In this document: positions 53,819 to 63,943 of the stretch, in pieces
Position numbering within the stretch: position 1 is the first letter of the stretch
Layout: the number at the start of each line of letters is the position of its first letter
DNA from: Marivita sp046591575
Lineage (GTDB): Bacteria; Pseudomonadota; Alphaproteobacteria; Rhodobacterales; Rhodobacteraceae
DNA length: 64,000 bases
NCBI RefSeq assembly: GCF_046591575.1
Contig: NZ_JBIQWA010000007.1
Location: forward strand, 1 to 64,000
Direction: 5' to 3'
The notes under the pieces: model-generated
Told to the model about the DNA's origin: nothing
What the model saw: the letters and a program-made list of their open reading frames with translations, nothing else
The model's database searches: none
Position numbers and translations under genes: made by a program

Positions 53819-53911
53819 ATGATCGACATTGACCATGGCGTTATTGTCGATGTCGAAGCAAACAGAGCCATCCGACAGGTATCCGACCTGTATGAAAACG
53901 ACCGTTCCTAA
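53819..53911 (+). pseudogene. Fragment of an IS1182-like transposase
   Basis: The frame MIDIDHGVIVDVEANRAIRQ resembles the conserved internal segment of IS1182-family transposases (L-I-D-x-x-x-A-V-I-V-D-V-E-A-T-x-A), and then runs into unrelated residues and a stop. Only about 21 codons are recognisable. This is a scrap, not a gene. Confidence 0.5.
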
Positions 53912-54074
53912 CCAACAGTTATTGAGTTCTGCATGATCATTGGAAGTCATAAGTTTGACAGTGCGATCCGGTGCCCATTTTTGGTTGTGTCAATCAGGGG
54001 CGGGCAACCGAGCAAAATCATATCCAGACATCTTTGCCCTTTTGTGTTACCGCCACGTATGACCTAAGACAGGG

Positions 54075-54974
54075 ATGTGTAATCCAAAGACAGCCCCATC
54101 CATGTCATTTAAAACCGGTGAAAAGGATCAAGGCGTGTTCCCAACTACGACCGTCCTGATCCCTGCCTCGAATGAAGAGGCATTGATAGGTTCCTGCCTT
54201 GAGGCGCTTCTGAGGTCTGAGTGGGATAATTCTTATCCCATTGAAATTATTGTGATTTCGAATGGAAGTACAGATCAAACCGCAACGAGGGCGCTGGAAT
54301 ATAGTCAGTCTTTTTGTGACAGAGGTTGGGCGTTCAAGGTTCTGGAGCGAGCTGAAGGTGGAAAGCTTGGGGCGTTGAATGCCGGTGATCTGATCGCATC
54401 CGGCACCTTTCGCGTATATCTCGACGCCGATGTGGTCGTATCGGAGAAACTCCTGATCGAACTGGTAACTGCACTTGATGTGCCGGACGCACGGTATGTG
54501 AGTGGGTCACTGACACTCAGCGCGGCAAACACTTGGACGACCCGTGCCTATGGTCGGATTTATGCACAAGTTCCATTCATGACGTCCGGTGTGCCGGGTG
54601 CCGGGCTTTTCGCTGTCAATGCGGCAGGGCGGGTGCGGTGGGGCGTCTTCCCAGCAATCATCTCCGACGATACATTTGTGCGGCTAAGCTTTGGACCAGA
54701 GGAGCGCGTCGGTGTGGATGCGTCTTATCTGTGGCCTCTCGTCGAAGGCTGGAGCAATCTTGTTCGGGTGCGGCGACGTCAAAACGCGGGTGTGGATGAA
54801 ATCAGAAGGCTTTATCCTGAATTGATGCTGAATGATGACAAACCTGACTTCCCTTTGATTGATAAAGCCAGATTGGCGTTGAAAGACCCGATTGGATTTG
54901 CGGTGTATGCGGGTGTTGCGCTGGCCGTGAAATTCATTCCTGCCAAAACATCCACCTGGAGCAGAGGGCGGTGA
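54075..54974 (+). CDS. Family 2 glycosyltransferase
   Basis: The 299-residue product is a GT-A glycosyltransferase: TTTVLIPASNEEALIGSCLE at the nucleotide-binding start, EIIVISNGSTDQTATRALEY, GKLGALNAGD, and the metal-binding VYLDADVVVSEKLLIEL. A later acidic pair in FPAIISDDTFVRLSF fits the catalytic region. A C-terminal hydrophobic stretch (about 278-292) may anchor it to the membrane. It overlaps the flippase gene by four bases. The start at 54075 lacks a clear ribosome site, and a second ATG at 54102 is an alternative. Probable role: building a surface polysaccharide or glycolipid. Confidence 0.82.
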   Translation: MCNPKTAPSMSFKTGEKDQGVFPTTTVLIPASNEEALIGSCLEALLRSEWDNSYPIEIIVISNGSTDQTATRALEYSQSFCDRGWAFKVLERAEGGKLGALNAGDLIASGTFRVYLDADVVVSEKLLIELVTALDVPDARYVSGSLTLSAANTWTTRAYGRIYAQVPFMTSGVPGAGLFAVNAAGRVRWGVFPAIISDDTFVRLSFGPEERVGVDASYLWPLVEGWSNLVRVRRRQNAGVDEIRRLYPELMLNDDKPDFPLIDKARLALKDPIGFAVYAGVALAVKFIPAKTSTWSRGR

Positions 54975-56332
54975 TTCAGGCGTTGATGTCCCGGTTCCAA
55001 GGCGGATCTTTGAACGCGCGCTTCATGCGAAGTTCGATGTTCACCATGGCAGGCTATGTCGCGGCGCAGGTGTTACGGCTTGGATCGAACCTGATCCTGA
55101 CGCGGTTGCTGTTTCCCGAAGCCTTCGGTCTGATGGCATTGGTTGCCGTCATCCTTCAGGGGTTAGCGATGTTCTCGGACGTTGGCGTCAGCCCGTCGAT
55201 CATGCAATCCAAACGGGGTGACGATCAGCATTTTCTGGATACAGCCTGGACCATTCAGGTCATCCGCGGAACGCTGTTATGGCTGTTTGCCTGTGCCATC
55301 GCATATCCGCTCGCGTATTTCTACGAAGAACCACTGCTTGCTTGGATTATGCCCTTCGCCGGGCTGAACCTGCTTATTTCCGGATTCAATCCGACGCGAA
55401 TGGACACAGCGAACCGTCATTTGCTTCTTGGTCGGCTGACAGTGCTGGAACTGGTGAGCCAGGCAGCCATGATCGCAATTGCCGTGGGGTTGGCGTGGTA
55501 TATGGAATCGGTTTGGGCGTTGGTGATCAGTGGTATCGCCTGGGCGTTTATCCAACTGGTCCTTTACAGCGTCTTCCTGCCGGGCACCCGCAATCGGTTC
55601 CGGTGGGAGCTTGCCGCAGCACAGGAGCTTATCGGGTTCGGTAAATGGATATTTTTGAGTACAATTTGCGGGTTTCTCTACATGCAGGGAGACAAGCTTT
55701 TTTTAAGTAAATTTTTACCGCTGGACCAATTTGGTATCTACAATATCGGCTTCTTTCTGGCGAGTTTCCCGCTTTTGATGGGGGGTGTTCTGACGCGTAA
55801 GGTTCTGATCCCGCTATATCGGGAACGACCGCCTGCCGCGAGCGAAGAGAATTTTCGAAAGCTCCAGAAAATGCGGTTTTTGTTGACCGGGGCCATGATT
55901 GCCATGACCGGCACCGTGTCTGCAGCGGGGGTTTTGTTGATCAACGTCATGTATGACCCGCGATATGAAATGGCCGGGGCCGTGGTTGTTCTGATCGCCG
56001 CGATGCAAATCCCGCAATTGATCGTTTTGACATACGAGCAGGCGGCATTGGCGGCGGGCGATTCCCGCCGCTTCTTTGTGCTGTCTGCAGCGCGAGCCGG
56101 TTTCACGCTATCTTTTTTGTACATCGGTCTGATGTATGCTGGGTTAATCGGCGCTTTGATCGGGCAGGGCCTGGCCGGGGTGGCGGCCTATCCGTTTGTG
56201 GTTTGGTTGGCTCGCCACGCAGGGGCCTGGGATTCCAAACACGATGCTATCTATGCCGGCGTCGGTGTGCTGGTGATCGCCGCGGCGGTGTGGATAAATG
56301 CTGATGCGGTGGCAGAGCTGGCGTTGTTGTAG
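54971..56332 (+). CDS. Polysaccharide flippase, Wzx/RfbX-like (MATE/MOP superfamily)
   Basis: The 453-residue product has about 12 to 14 hydrophobic helices and the family opening FMRSSMFTMAGYVAAQVLRL followed by GSNLILTRLLFPEAFGLMAL and DVGVSPSIMQ. These match oligosaccharide flippases that move lipid-linked sugar units across the inner membrane. The start is a GTG that overlaps the glycosyltransferase stop (GTGA), so the two are coupled. It is separated from the polyketide synthase by 107 bases, in the same direction. Confidence 0.87.
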   Translation: MIQALMSRFQGGSLNARFMRSSMFTMAGYVAAQVLRLGSNLILTRLLFPEAFGLMALVAVILQGLAMFSDVGVSPSIMQSKRGDDQHFLDTAWTIQVIRGTLLWLFACAIAYPLAYFYEEPLLAWIMPFAGLNLLISGFNPTRMDTANRHLLLGRLTVLELVSQAAMIAIAVGLAWYMESVWALVISGIAWAFIQLVLYSVFLPGTRNRFRWELAAAQELIGFGKWIFLSTICGFLYMQGDKLFLSKFLPLDQFGIYNIGFFLASFPLLMGGVLTRKVLIPLYRERPPAASEENFRKLQKMRFLLTGAMIAMTGTVSAAGVLLINVMYDPRYEMAGAVVVLIAAMQIPQLIVLTYEQAALAAGDSRRFFVLSAARAGFTLSFLYIGLMYAGLIGALIGQGLAGVAAYPFVVWLARHAGAWDSKHDAIYAGVGVLVIAAAVWINADAVAELALL

Positions 56333-56439
56333 CAGCGAAAAAGTACGGTCATATATCCAACGCTTAAAGACTGCCTGAGCCGCCAAAGTTTTATCATATT
56401 TTTGAGGTATCAGCTGCGATAACATATTAAGGTTCGAGT

Positions 56440-59400
56440 ATGGCTCAGGAAACAACCGCATCGTCTGTGATCGCGGATGGGGACATTGCGATTGTCGGCA
56501 TGTCTGCGCATTTGCCGGGGTCGTCGACTCTGGCTGCGTACTGGCGCAATCTTCGCGACGGCGTCTCCTCTATCCGAAAGTTAAGCGAGGAAGAGCTGCT
56601 CGAAGCGGGCGTCTCTCCGGGTCTCTTGCGGCACAAAGATTATGTGCCATACGCGGCTCGGCTTGAGGGGTACGATCAATTCGATGCAGAGTTTTTCGGC
56701 CTGTCGCCCAAAGATGCGGCGATTATGGACCCGCAACATCGCAAATTCCTGGAATGCGCCTGGGAGGCGTTGGAAAACGCAGGTCATATGCCAGAACGTC
56801 ACGACGGGCGGATCGGCGTGTTCGGCGGCTGTGGCATGGGCAGCTATTTTTACGTGAACCTGTGTTCCAATCCGGATTTGGTCGAAAACACGGGGATGTT
56901 CCTGTTGCGCCATACCGGCAATGACAAAGACTTTCTGACGACGCGTGTCAGCCACATCTTCGACCTTGATGGCCCGTCCGTGAACGTGCAAACCGCGTGC
57001 TCGACCTCTCTTGTGGCCACCCATTATGCGTGCCAGTCCTTGCTGAATGGCGAATGCGACATGGCCCTTGCCGGAGGTGTGACGATCGAACTGCCGCAGG
57101 GGCAGGGATATCTTTACAAGGAAAACGAAATTCTATCGCCGGACGGTCAATGCCACGCCTTTGATCACCGTGCAAAAGGGACGGTGTTTGGCTCTGGTGC
57201 CGGGGTGGTGGTGCTGCGCAGAGCGTCGGACGCCCAGTCCGATGGTGATCACATCTGGGCTGTGATCAAGGGAAGCGCGGTCAACAACGACGGCGCGGCC
57301 AAAGCAGGGTATCTTGCTCCATCGGTCGAAGGGCAGGCAGATGCCATCGCCGAAGCGCATGCAATGGCGGGGGTGACCTCCGACAGTATCGACTATGTCG
57401 AATGCCACGGAACCGGGACGTATCTTGGTGACCCAATCGAAATCGCGGCTTTGACCCAGGCATTCGCAGCGACAAGCGACAGCGCTGGACAGTGCCGGGT
57501 TGGATCGGTGAAAACCAATATCGGCCATTTGGATACGGCTGCTGGTGTGGCAAGCCTGATCAAAGCGTCAATGGCCGTTTACAATGAGCAGATACCGCCC
57601 AGTCTTGGGTTTGAAAAACCAAACCCGGCCATTGATTTTGACCATTCTCCGTTTCATGTGAATGACCGACTGACCAAATGGCCAAAGTCAGACCATCCCA
57701 GACGCGCTGGCGTGAACTCTTTGGGGGTTGGCGGCACCAATGCGCATGTCGTTCTGGAACAAGCGCCCGAGCGCGGCCCCTCGGAGCAAAGCGATTGGCC
57801 GTTTCAGATTCTCACCGTCTCGGGACGGAGCAAGGCCGCTTTGGAGGAAAATGCGGCCAAGCTGGCTGCCCATCTTCGTGCCAATACCGATCAACCGCTG
57901 GCAGATGTCGCCTGGACCCTAAAGCAAGGGCGTCGCGCGTTTGACAAACGACGCGTGGTGGTTGCCGCTGACCATGCCGAAGCAGCGAGGTTGCTTGAAC
58001 AGACGCCGGCGCAACGGGTCCATACGCACACGTCCTTGCAACGGCCCGATACCGTCTTTTTGTTTCCGGGCGGCGGCGCGCAATATATCAATATGGGGCG
58101 TGATCTTTACGAAACCGAACCCGTATTTGCCGAATGGATGGATCGCGGGCTTGCTTGTCTGGAAACGCTTGAAGATCGCAACATCCGCAGCCTTTGGTTG
58201 CCAGACAACGGTGCCGAATTGCAGGCCGCAGAAGCCCTAAGAACACCATCGCTGCAATTGCCGCTGATCATGATCGTGGAATACGCATTGGCGCAGCTAT
58301 GGATAAGCTGGGGTATTCAACCCGCTGCGGTGGCCGGGCATTCCATGGGTGAAAATACGGCGGCTTGCGTTGCTGGTGTGATGTCTTTCGAGGATTGCAT
58401 CGGTTTGGTCCATCTTCGCGGCACATTGTTTGACAGCGTTGAACCCGGCGGAATGATCTCTGTTGCATTGTCGGCCGATGATCTGCGCCCGCTTTTGGGA
58501 ACTGACCTTGATCTTGGGGCCATCAACAGCCCCGGTTTAAGCGTTGCGTCCGGCCCAAGCGCCGATCTAAAGGCGTTGGAAGACGAACTGAGCGCGCGGG
58601 ACATCGACTTTCAGCGCATTCCAATTGATATTGCTGCCCATTCGCGGATGCTTGATCCGATACTCCCTCAGTTTCGGGCGTATCTTGCCTCGATTGATCT
58701 GCACCCGCCACAGATCCCCATAACGTCAAACACAACCGGCGATCTGATGTCCGATGAGCAGGCAACAGACCCGGAGTATTGGGTGTCGCATCTGCGCGGC
58801 ACCGTCCACTTTGCGCATTGTCTCGACACTCTAAGTGAAACCGCAAACCGGATTTACCTTGAAGTTGGACCCGGCAAAGCGCTGTCCGGTCTCGCGCGAC
58901 ATTGTGACGGCATTGATGGTCAGCAGGTGTTGTCCAGCCTGCGCCACCCGGATGAAGAGATTTCGGACGACCGCTATCTGCTTGAAACCTTGGGCCGCGT
59001 TTGGGCTTTGGGAGGTGATTTTGATTGGGATCAGTATTGGGGCGAGGTACAGCGCCACCGTGTCCCTCTGCCAAGCTATGCGTTCCAAAGATCCCGCTAT
59101 TTTATAGAACCTGGCCATCCGCAAACGCAAAGCGCGACCAACTTTCTCACCCGGATAGAGGCTGTGGAAAACTGGGGCTGGGTTCCCGCGTGGCGTCCGA
59201 AATATGCCGATACCGCAATCGACGTGTCAACGGATCTCAAGGCAGCAGACGTTCAAAGCTGGCTTGTGTTCATGGACGATGCGGGGCTGGCGTCAGCCGC
59301 CGTTGCGCGACTAAGGGCGGTCGGGCACGCCGTTGTCGAGGTTTGGCCCGGTGACAGTTATGCGCGGCTTGATGACACCACCTATGTTCTTGCACCTGAA

Positions 59401-62400
59401 CGCGGACGAGAAGGGTATGATCTTCTGTTCCGGGACATGCTGGCGCGTGGACTTGTGCCAAGCCGGATTGCACATTTCTGGGGTGTCACCAAAGATCAAA
59501 GCCATCGTCCCGGGTCCAGTTTCTTTCACCGGATTCAGGAACATGGCTTTTATTCGCTGATGTTCATCGCCCAGGCAATTGCCGATGAAACACTGCCCAA
59601 GCCAACGCATATCGCTGTGTTCACCAATGGGGCCGCTGCGGTCAAAGATGAAGCCGTCGCACACCCCGACAAGGCCGTTCTCGCCGGTCCGGTCCGTGTG
59701 ATACCGCATGAAATCCCGGGTTTGTCGGTGGCGTCCCTGGATATTGTTCTGCCGGAAAAACCTTCGACCCCGCTTTTGGGCCGTAGAACCGCCGCAGCCG
59801 CTTACGCGACGGCCAAGACCGCTTTGGTGGACCAGATCCTTGAAGAACTTGTTGCAGAACCACACACGACGATCGCGGCTCTTCGGGGGGGCAGGCGGTT
59901 TGAACAAACCCTGAGAAAGCAACGGCTTGACCCAAAGGCCAAGATGCGCATCAAACCTGAAGGGATCTATCTGATCACAGGCGGGTTCGGCGGGATTGGC
60001 CTGACGATTGCGCGCTCTCTTGCCGCACAGAAATGCACCCTGATCCTGACCAGCCGCCGCGCGCTTCCAGATCGGGATATGTGGGACAAGTATGTGCAAA
60101 GGCACGCGCCGCAGGACCCGATGGTGAAACGCATTCATGCGGTACAAGAGCTTGAATCGTTCGGCGCGACGGTACACACCTATGCGCTGGACGTGTGCAA
60201 TCTGACCGACATGAAAGACATGGTCGCCCAGACCCAAACGACATTGGGGCAAATAAACGGGGTGATCCACGCTGCTGGTCTGATGGATGATGCGCTGATT
60301 GTGTCGAAAACAACCGCATCGGTCGAACAGGTCTTCTCGGCCAAAATTCACGGAACCAAAGTGCTGGATGACGTATTCCCGGACGGGCAAACAGATTTCA
60401 TCGCGCTTTTTTCGTCGACATCAACACAAACCGCACCCGCTGGACAGATCGACTATGTGGCGGCGAACGAGTTTTTGAACGCTTTCGCAAGATCCCGCAA
60501 CGGTGGGACAACGCCGGTGGTGGCGATCAATTGGGGCATCTGGTCCGATGTTGGCATGGCAGCGGATGCGCTTGCAGACCGTATGGGGGACGCCGACCCA
60601 GAGCCGTTGTCGGATATTGACCTGCCGCTCTTGCACAAAACCGGCTTTGACCCATCCGGACACCGACTGTTTGAGGCACGATATTCCGCGCAAGACTGGT
60701 TTATCGACCAACATCGCACCAAGGGCGGCCATGCATTGTTCCCCGGTGCGGGTTATCTGACGCTCGCGGCGCAGGCGTTGCGTTGTCAGGGCGAAAGCGA
60801 AGCATTCGCTATTCGCAACATGACCTTTTTGCGGCCTTTACATGTGGCGGACGAAAATCATCGCGATATCCGGGCCAGGCTCAAACGTCGGGATGATGGA
60901 TACCACCTCGATGTTCTGGCGGATTGCACGCATTCCGGACGGAACGGGTTTGCTCCGGTGGTCACTGCAAATCTTTCGCTCATTCCCGAAGCACAGCCGG
61001 GAAAGCTTGACCTTACCTCCATCCGAAACCGCTGCGGCCCGCCGCAATCTGCGCCGAACGGCGGCAAATTGACTGCCGCCCAGGAAACCCAGTTGGCGTT
61101 TGGATCAAGCTGGAAGGTTCTGGACACCTGTGCCTATGGGCAGGGCGAAGGTATCGCGGATCTGTCTGTGAACTCTGAAACACAGGATGCCGCGGATTGG
61201 CATTTCCATCCCGCGCTGCTCGACATTGCGACCGGCTGGGCGATGGGGCTGATCGACGGGTATCGCTCTGAAAGACTTTGGGTTCCGGTTTCCTATGCCT
61301 CTGTACGCGTGTTCCATCGCTTGCCAGAACGCATTGTCAGTTGGGTCAGGTCGTCGGATGCGAATCGAAATGACGATGCCACCGCATCATTCGACATCAC
61401 GCTGGCTATGCCGGACGGCACGGTTTGTATGGAAATCGAAGGATTCTCGATCAAACGTCTTGATGATCCGTCAGCGCTGATTGCGCCGTTCAAGGTGACC
61501 GGGTCGGAATTCGAACCCGCCGATTTCAGCCGCGCAACCCAACCGTTAACGGCATCTGAAGAGCGGCTTCAGCACAACATGTCTCAGGGTATCCGCCCAG
61601 AGGACGGTGCGGTCGCGTTTTGGCGGGCATTGGGGCAGGACAAGTCTCAGATCTTTGTGTCATCGCTTGATATGGACGCGTTGATTGAACAGGTGAAAAG
61701 CACAAGCAACGCACCGCCGGATATTCAAACATTTGATCGTCCGCAGTTGGACGCAGATTATGCCGAGCCTGAAACCGAGGTTGAACGCACACTGGCGGAC
61801 ATTTGGCAAGAATTGCTTGGCGTTCAGAACGTGGGCGTCGAAGACAGCTTTTTTGATCTTGGGGGTCATTCGCTGATTGCGGTGCGGTTGTTCGCAAGAA
61901 TCCGCAAAACCTATAACGTGGATTTTCCGATCTCGATTCTGTTTGAAGCACCGACCATCCGCGCCTGCGCGGCACGAATTCAGGAACAGGCCGGTATTCA
62001 TGATACACCAGCGGACGCAGGCAAACCGCAACGCAAACAAAGCCGTCGTTTCAAACATCTGGTTGCCATGCATGACGGTGAAGGTGGTCGGCAAACGCCG
62101 TTTTTCCTTGTCGCCGGAATGTTCGGAAATGTCCTGAATTTGCGGCATCTTGCGCAACTTATTGGCCGGGACCGTCCATTTTACGGACTTCAGGCCAAAG
62201 GGCTGTATGGCGATGAAGCCCCGCACATGACGATCAAGGACGCCGCGCGCGACTATATCGCCGAGATGAAACAGGTTCAGCCCGATGGCCCGTATTTCAT
62301 CGGCGGGTTTTCCGGGGGCGGCATCACAGCCTATGACATCGCGCAGCAATTGCACGAGATGGGCGACGAGGTCGCATTGATTGTCCTGCTTGACACACCT

Positions 62401-62916
62401 TTGCCGCTACGCCGGCCTTTGAAAAGAAGGGACCGCCTTCTTATACAGTTGGAAGAAACCCGCAAGAAAGGCCTCGCCTATCCGTTTATCTGGCTGCGGA
62501 AGCGGATTGCCTGGGAACTGCAAAAACGCCAAACCGAGGAAACAACCCAAACCGCCCACAGTTTTCACAATGCCGAAATCGAACAGGCGTTTCTGCAAGC
62601 TGTGTCAACCTATGCGCTGCGCCCCTGGGATGGTCGGATCGTCTTGTTCCGCCCTCCGCTGATTGGTAAGTGGCGGGTCTCTGGTGGGCGATGGGTGAAT
62701 CATGAACGTGCCTATCTGTTTGAAGACAATGATTGGGGTCAGCACGCCCCACAGATAGAAGTTTTCGAAGTTCCCGGAGACCACGATAGCATGGTGCTTG
62801 AACCCAATGTCCGGGTTCTGGCCAGCCAACTGCGCAATGTGATTTTAACCACCGAAGCGGCGCGCACGGGTAAGGGCAAAATCATTGACTTTCAGGCGAC
62901 CAAGGCCGCGGAGTAG
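56440..62916 (+). CDS. Single-module type I polyketide synthase with thioesterase (KS-AT-KR-DH-ACP-TE)
   Basis: The 2158-residue enzyme carries, in order: a ketosynthase with Cys187 (TACSTSL), His323 (HGTGT) and His363 (KTNIGH); an acyltransferase with Ser635 (GHSMGE) and His734; a ketoreductase with TGGFGGIG at 1180-1187 and Ser1326, Tyr1339 and Asn1343; a dehydratase with His1425 (H-x3-G-x5-P) and Asp1595 (HPALLD); a carrier protein with Ser1811 (LGGHSL); and a thioesterase with Ser1958 (GFSGGG), Asp1985 and His2115. All catalytic residues seem present. The dehydratase after the ketoreductase is not the common order. There is no enoylreductase. It likely makes a short reduced or unsaturated acyl chain, perhaps iteratively. 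Confidence 0.92.
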   Translation: MAQETTASSVIADGDIAIVGMSAHLPGSSTLAAYWRNLRDGVSSIRKLSEEELLEAGVSPGLLRHKDYVPYAARLEGYDQFDAEFFGLSPKDAAIMDPQHRKFLECAWEALENAGHMPERHDGRIGVFGGCGMGSYFYVNLCSNPDLVENTGMFLLRHTGNDKDFLTTRVSHIFDLDGPSVNVQTACSTSLVATHYACQSLLNGECDMALAGGVTIELPQGQGYLYKENEILSPDGQCHAFDHRAKGTVFGSGAGVVVLRRASDAQSDGDHIWAVIKGSAVNNDGAAKAGYLAPSVEGQADAIAEAHAMAGVTSDSIDYVECHGTGTYLGDPIEIAALTQAFAATSDSAGQCRVGSVKTNIGHLDTAAGVASLIKASMAVYNEQIPPSLGFEKPNPAIDFDHSPFHVNDRLTKWPKSDHPRRAGVNSLGVGGTNAHVVLEQAPERGPSEQSDWPFQILTVSGRSKAALEENAAKLAAHLRANTDQPLADVAWTLKQGRRAFDKRRVVVAADHAEAARLLEQTPAQRVHTHTSLQRPDTVFLFPGGGAQYINMGRDLYETEPVFAEWMDRGLACLETLEDRNIRSLWLPDNGAELQAAEALRTPSLQLPLIMIVEYALAQLWISWGIQPAAVAGHSMGENTAACVAGVMSFEDCIGLVHLRGTLFDSVEPGGMISVALSADDLRPLLGTDLDLGAINSPGLSVASGPSADLKALEDELSARDIDFQRIPIDIAAHSRMLDPILPQFRAYLASIDLHPPQIPITSNTTGDLMSDEQATDPEYWVSHLRGTVHFAHCLDTLSETANRIYLEVGPGKALSGLARHCDGIDGQQVLSSLRHPDEEISDDRYLLETLGRVWALGGDFDWDQYWGEVQRHRVPLPSYAFQRSRYFIEPGHPQTQSATNFLTRIEAVENWGWVPAWRPKYADTAIDVSTDLKAADVQSWLVFMDDAGLASAAVARLRAVGHAVVEVWPGDSYARLDDTTYVLAPERGREGYDLLFRDMLARGLVPSRIAHFWGVTKDQSHRPGSSFFHRIQEHGFYSLMFIAQAIADETLPKPTHIAVFTNGAAAVKDEAVAHPDKAVLAGPVRVIPHEIPGLSVASLDIVLPEKPSTPLLGRRTAAAAYATAKTALVDQILEELVAEPHTTIAALRGGRRFEQTLRKQRLDPKAKMRIKPEGIYLITGGFGGIGLTIARSLAAQKCTLILTSRRALPDRDMWDKYVQRHAPQDPMVKRIHAVQELESFGATVHTYALDVCNLTDMKDMVAQTQTTLGQINGVIHAAGLMDDALIVSKTTASVEQVFSAKIHGTKVLDDVFPDGQTDFIALFSSTSTQTAPAGQIDYVAANEFLNAFARSRNGGTTPVVAINWGIWSDVGMAADALADRMGDADPEPLSDIDLPLLHKTGFDPSGHRLFEARYSAQDWFIDQHRTKGGHALFPGAGYLTLAAQALRCQGESEAFAIRNMTFLRPLHVADENHRDIRARLKRRDDGYHLDVLADCTHSGRNGFAPVVTANLSLIPEAQPGKLDLTSIRNRCGPPQSAPNGGKLTAAQETQLAFGSSWKVLDTCAYGQGEGIADLSVNSETQDAADWHFHPALLDIATGWAMGLIDGYRSERLWVPVSYASVRVFHRLPERIVSWVRSSDANRNDDATASFDITLAMPDGTVCMEIEGFSIKRLDDPSALIAPFKVTGSEFEPADFSRATQPLTASEERLQHNMSQGIRPEDGAVAFWRALGQDKSQIFVSSLDMDALIEQVKSTSNAPPDIQTFDRPQLDADYAEPETEVERTLADIWQELLGVQNVGVEDSFFDLGGHSLIAVRLFARIRKTYNVDFPISILFEAPTIRACAARIQEQAGIHDTPADAGKPQRKQSRRFKHLVAMHDGEGGRQTPFFLVAGMFGNVLNLRHLAQLIGRDRPFYGLQAKGLYGDEAPHMTIKDAARDYIAEMKQVQPDGPYFIGGFSGGGITAYDIAQQLHEMGDEVALIVLLDTPLPLRRPLKRRDRLLIQLEETRKKGLAYPFIWLRKRIAWELQKRQTEETTQTAHSFHNAEIEQAFLQAVSTYALRPWDGRIVLFRPPLIGKWRVSGGRWVNHERAYLFEDNDWGQHAPQIEVFEVPGDHDSMVLEPNVRVLASQLRNVILTTEAARTGKGKIIDFQATKAAE

Positions 62917-62920
62917 ACCC

Positions 62921-63940
62921 ATGACAGACGTCGTCGTCGTAGTTCTGAATTACAAGACGCCTGACCTTGCGGTTCAGGCCGCGCGGTCTGCTGCGGCCGC
63001 GATGAAGGATCTTGGCGGGGCGATCCTGCTTGTCGACAACGCGTCTCCCGACGAGTCGTTTGACCAGATGCAAACGCAGGTTGCCACGACAGACTGGCCC
63101 GATCATCTCACTGTGCAGGTGCTACAATCCGGACGAAACGGGGGGTTTGGCGCAGGCAACAACTTTGGAATCCGCGCCGGTCGCACCCTCTGCCCCCAAG
63201 CTGAATTCGTTTATATCCTCAACCCCGATGCACAGGTTGAACAAGGCGCGATCACAGCACTGGTCGATTATTTGCACGCGCATCCAAAAGCCGCAATCGC
63301 AGGCAGTTGGATTTACGGCGAAAACGGGCAGGACGATTGCAGCGCCTTCCGCTTTCCGGGCATCGCGTCCGAGTTCGAGGCATCCATCCGGTTTGGCCCC
63401 GTCACGAAACTTCTAAAAAACTATGTTGTCCCGCTGCATCTTCCGAGTGCATCCGGCCCGGTTGGATGGATTGTTGGTGCGTCCATGTTGGTGCGCACAG
63501 ACGTCCTGTCCAGGATCGGGCTTTTTGACGAAACCTACTTTTTATACTTCGAAGAAACAGACCTGTGCCTCCGCGCGTATCGCGCGGGGTACGAGGTTCA
63601 TTTCGTACGCGAAAGCAAAGTCTGCCACATCGGCTCTGTATCGACTGGTATGGGCACATGGGCCCGTACCCCGCAGTATTGGTACGAAAGCCGGTGGTAT
63701 TATTACAGTAAAAATTACAACCGGCTTTACGCAATCGCGGCAACGGCGATGAATGTCCTGGGTGCCTCGCTTTGCCGTGTTCGACGGTGGGTGGAGCGCA
63801 AGCCCAACACGGACGCGCATCGCTTCTTGCGTGACTTGATCCGCCATGACGTCCAGGCGCTCTTTCGCCCGACCCCGCCGACATCAATTCAAACAATCAC
63901 GGATCTACCGGCGACCCGTCTTCAGACAAGCGCAGAGTGA
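62921..63940 (+). CDS. Family 2 glycosyltransferase, rhamnosyltransferase-like
   Basis: The 339-residue product starts TDVVVVVLNYKTPDLAVQAA, with AILLVDNASPDES, the GGFGAGNNFGIRAGR substrate loop, VYILNPDAQVEQGAI (D-x-D-like metal site), and FDETYFLYFEETDLCLRAYR typical of the WbbL/RfbF-like rhamnosyltransferase group. The ATG at 62921 lies four bases after the polyketide synthase stop. An in-frame start at 62885 lies inside the synthase. It is probably cotranscribed with the synthase. The sugar donor is not known. Confidence 0.87.
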   Translation: MTDVVVVVLNYKTPDLAVQAARSAAAAMKDLGGAILLVDNASPDESFDQMQTQVATTDWPDHLTVQVLQSGRNGGFGAGNNFGIRAGRTLCPQAEFVYILNPDAQVEQGAITALVDYLHAHPKAAIAGSWIYGENGQDDCSAFRFPGIASEFEASIRFGPVTKLLKNYVVPLHLPSASGPVGWIVGASMLVRTDVLSRIGLFDETYFLYFEETDLCLRAYRAGYEVHFVRESKVCHIGSVSTGMGTWARTPQYWYESRWYYYSKNYNRLYAIAATAMNVLGASLCRVRRWVERKPNTDAHRFLRDLIRHDVQALFRPTPPTSIQTITDLPATRLQTSAE

Positions 63941-63943
63941 TTT

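Noticed and set aside
59311..60390. Minus-strand open frame of 359 codons inside the PKS
   Set aside because: It lies opposite the conserved ketoreductase region and shows only shadow composition.
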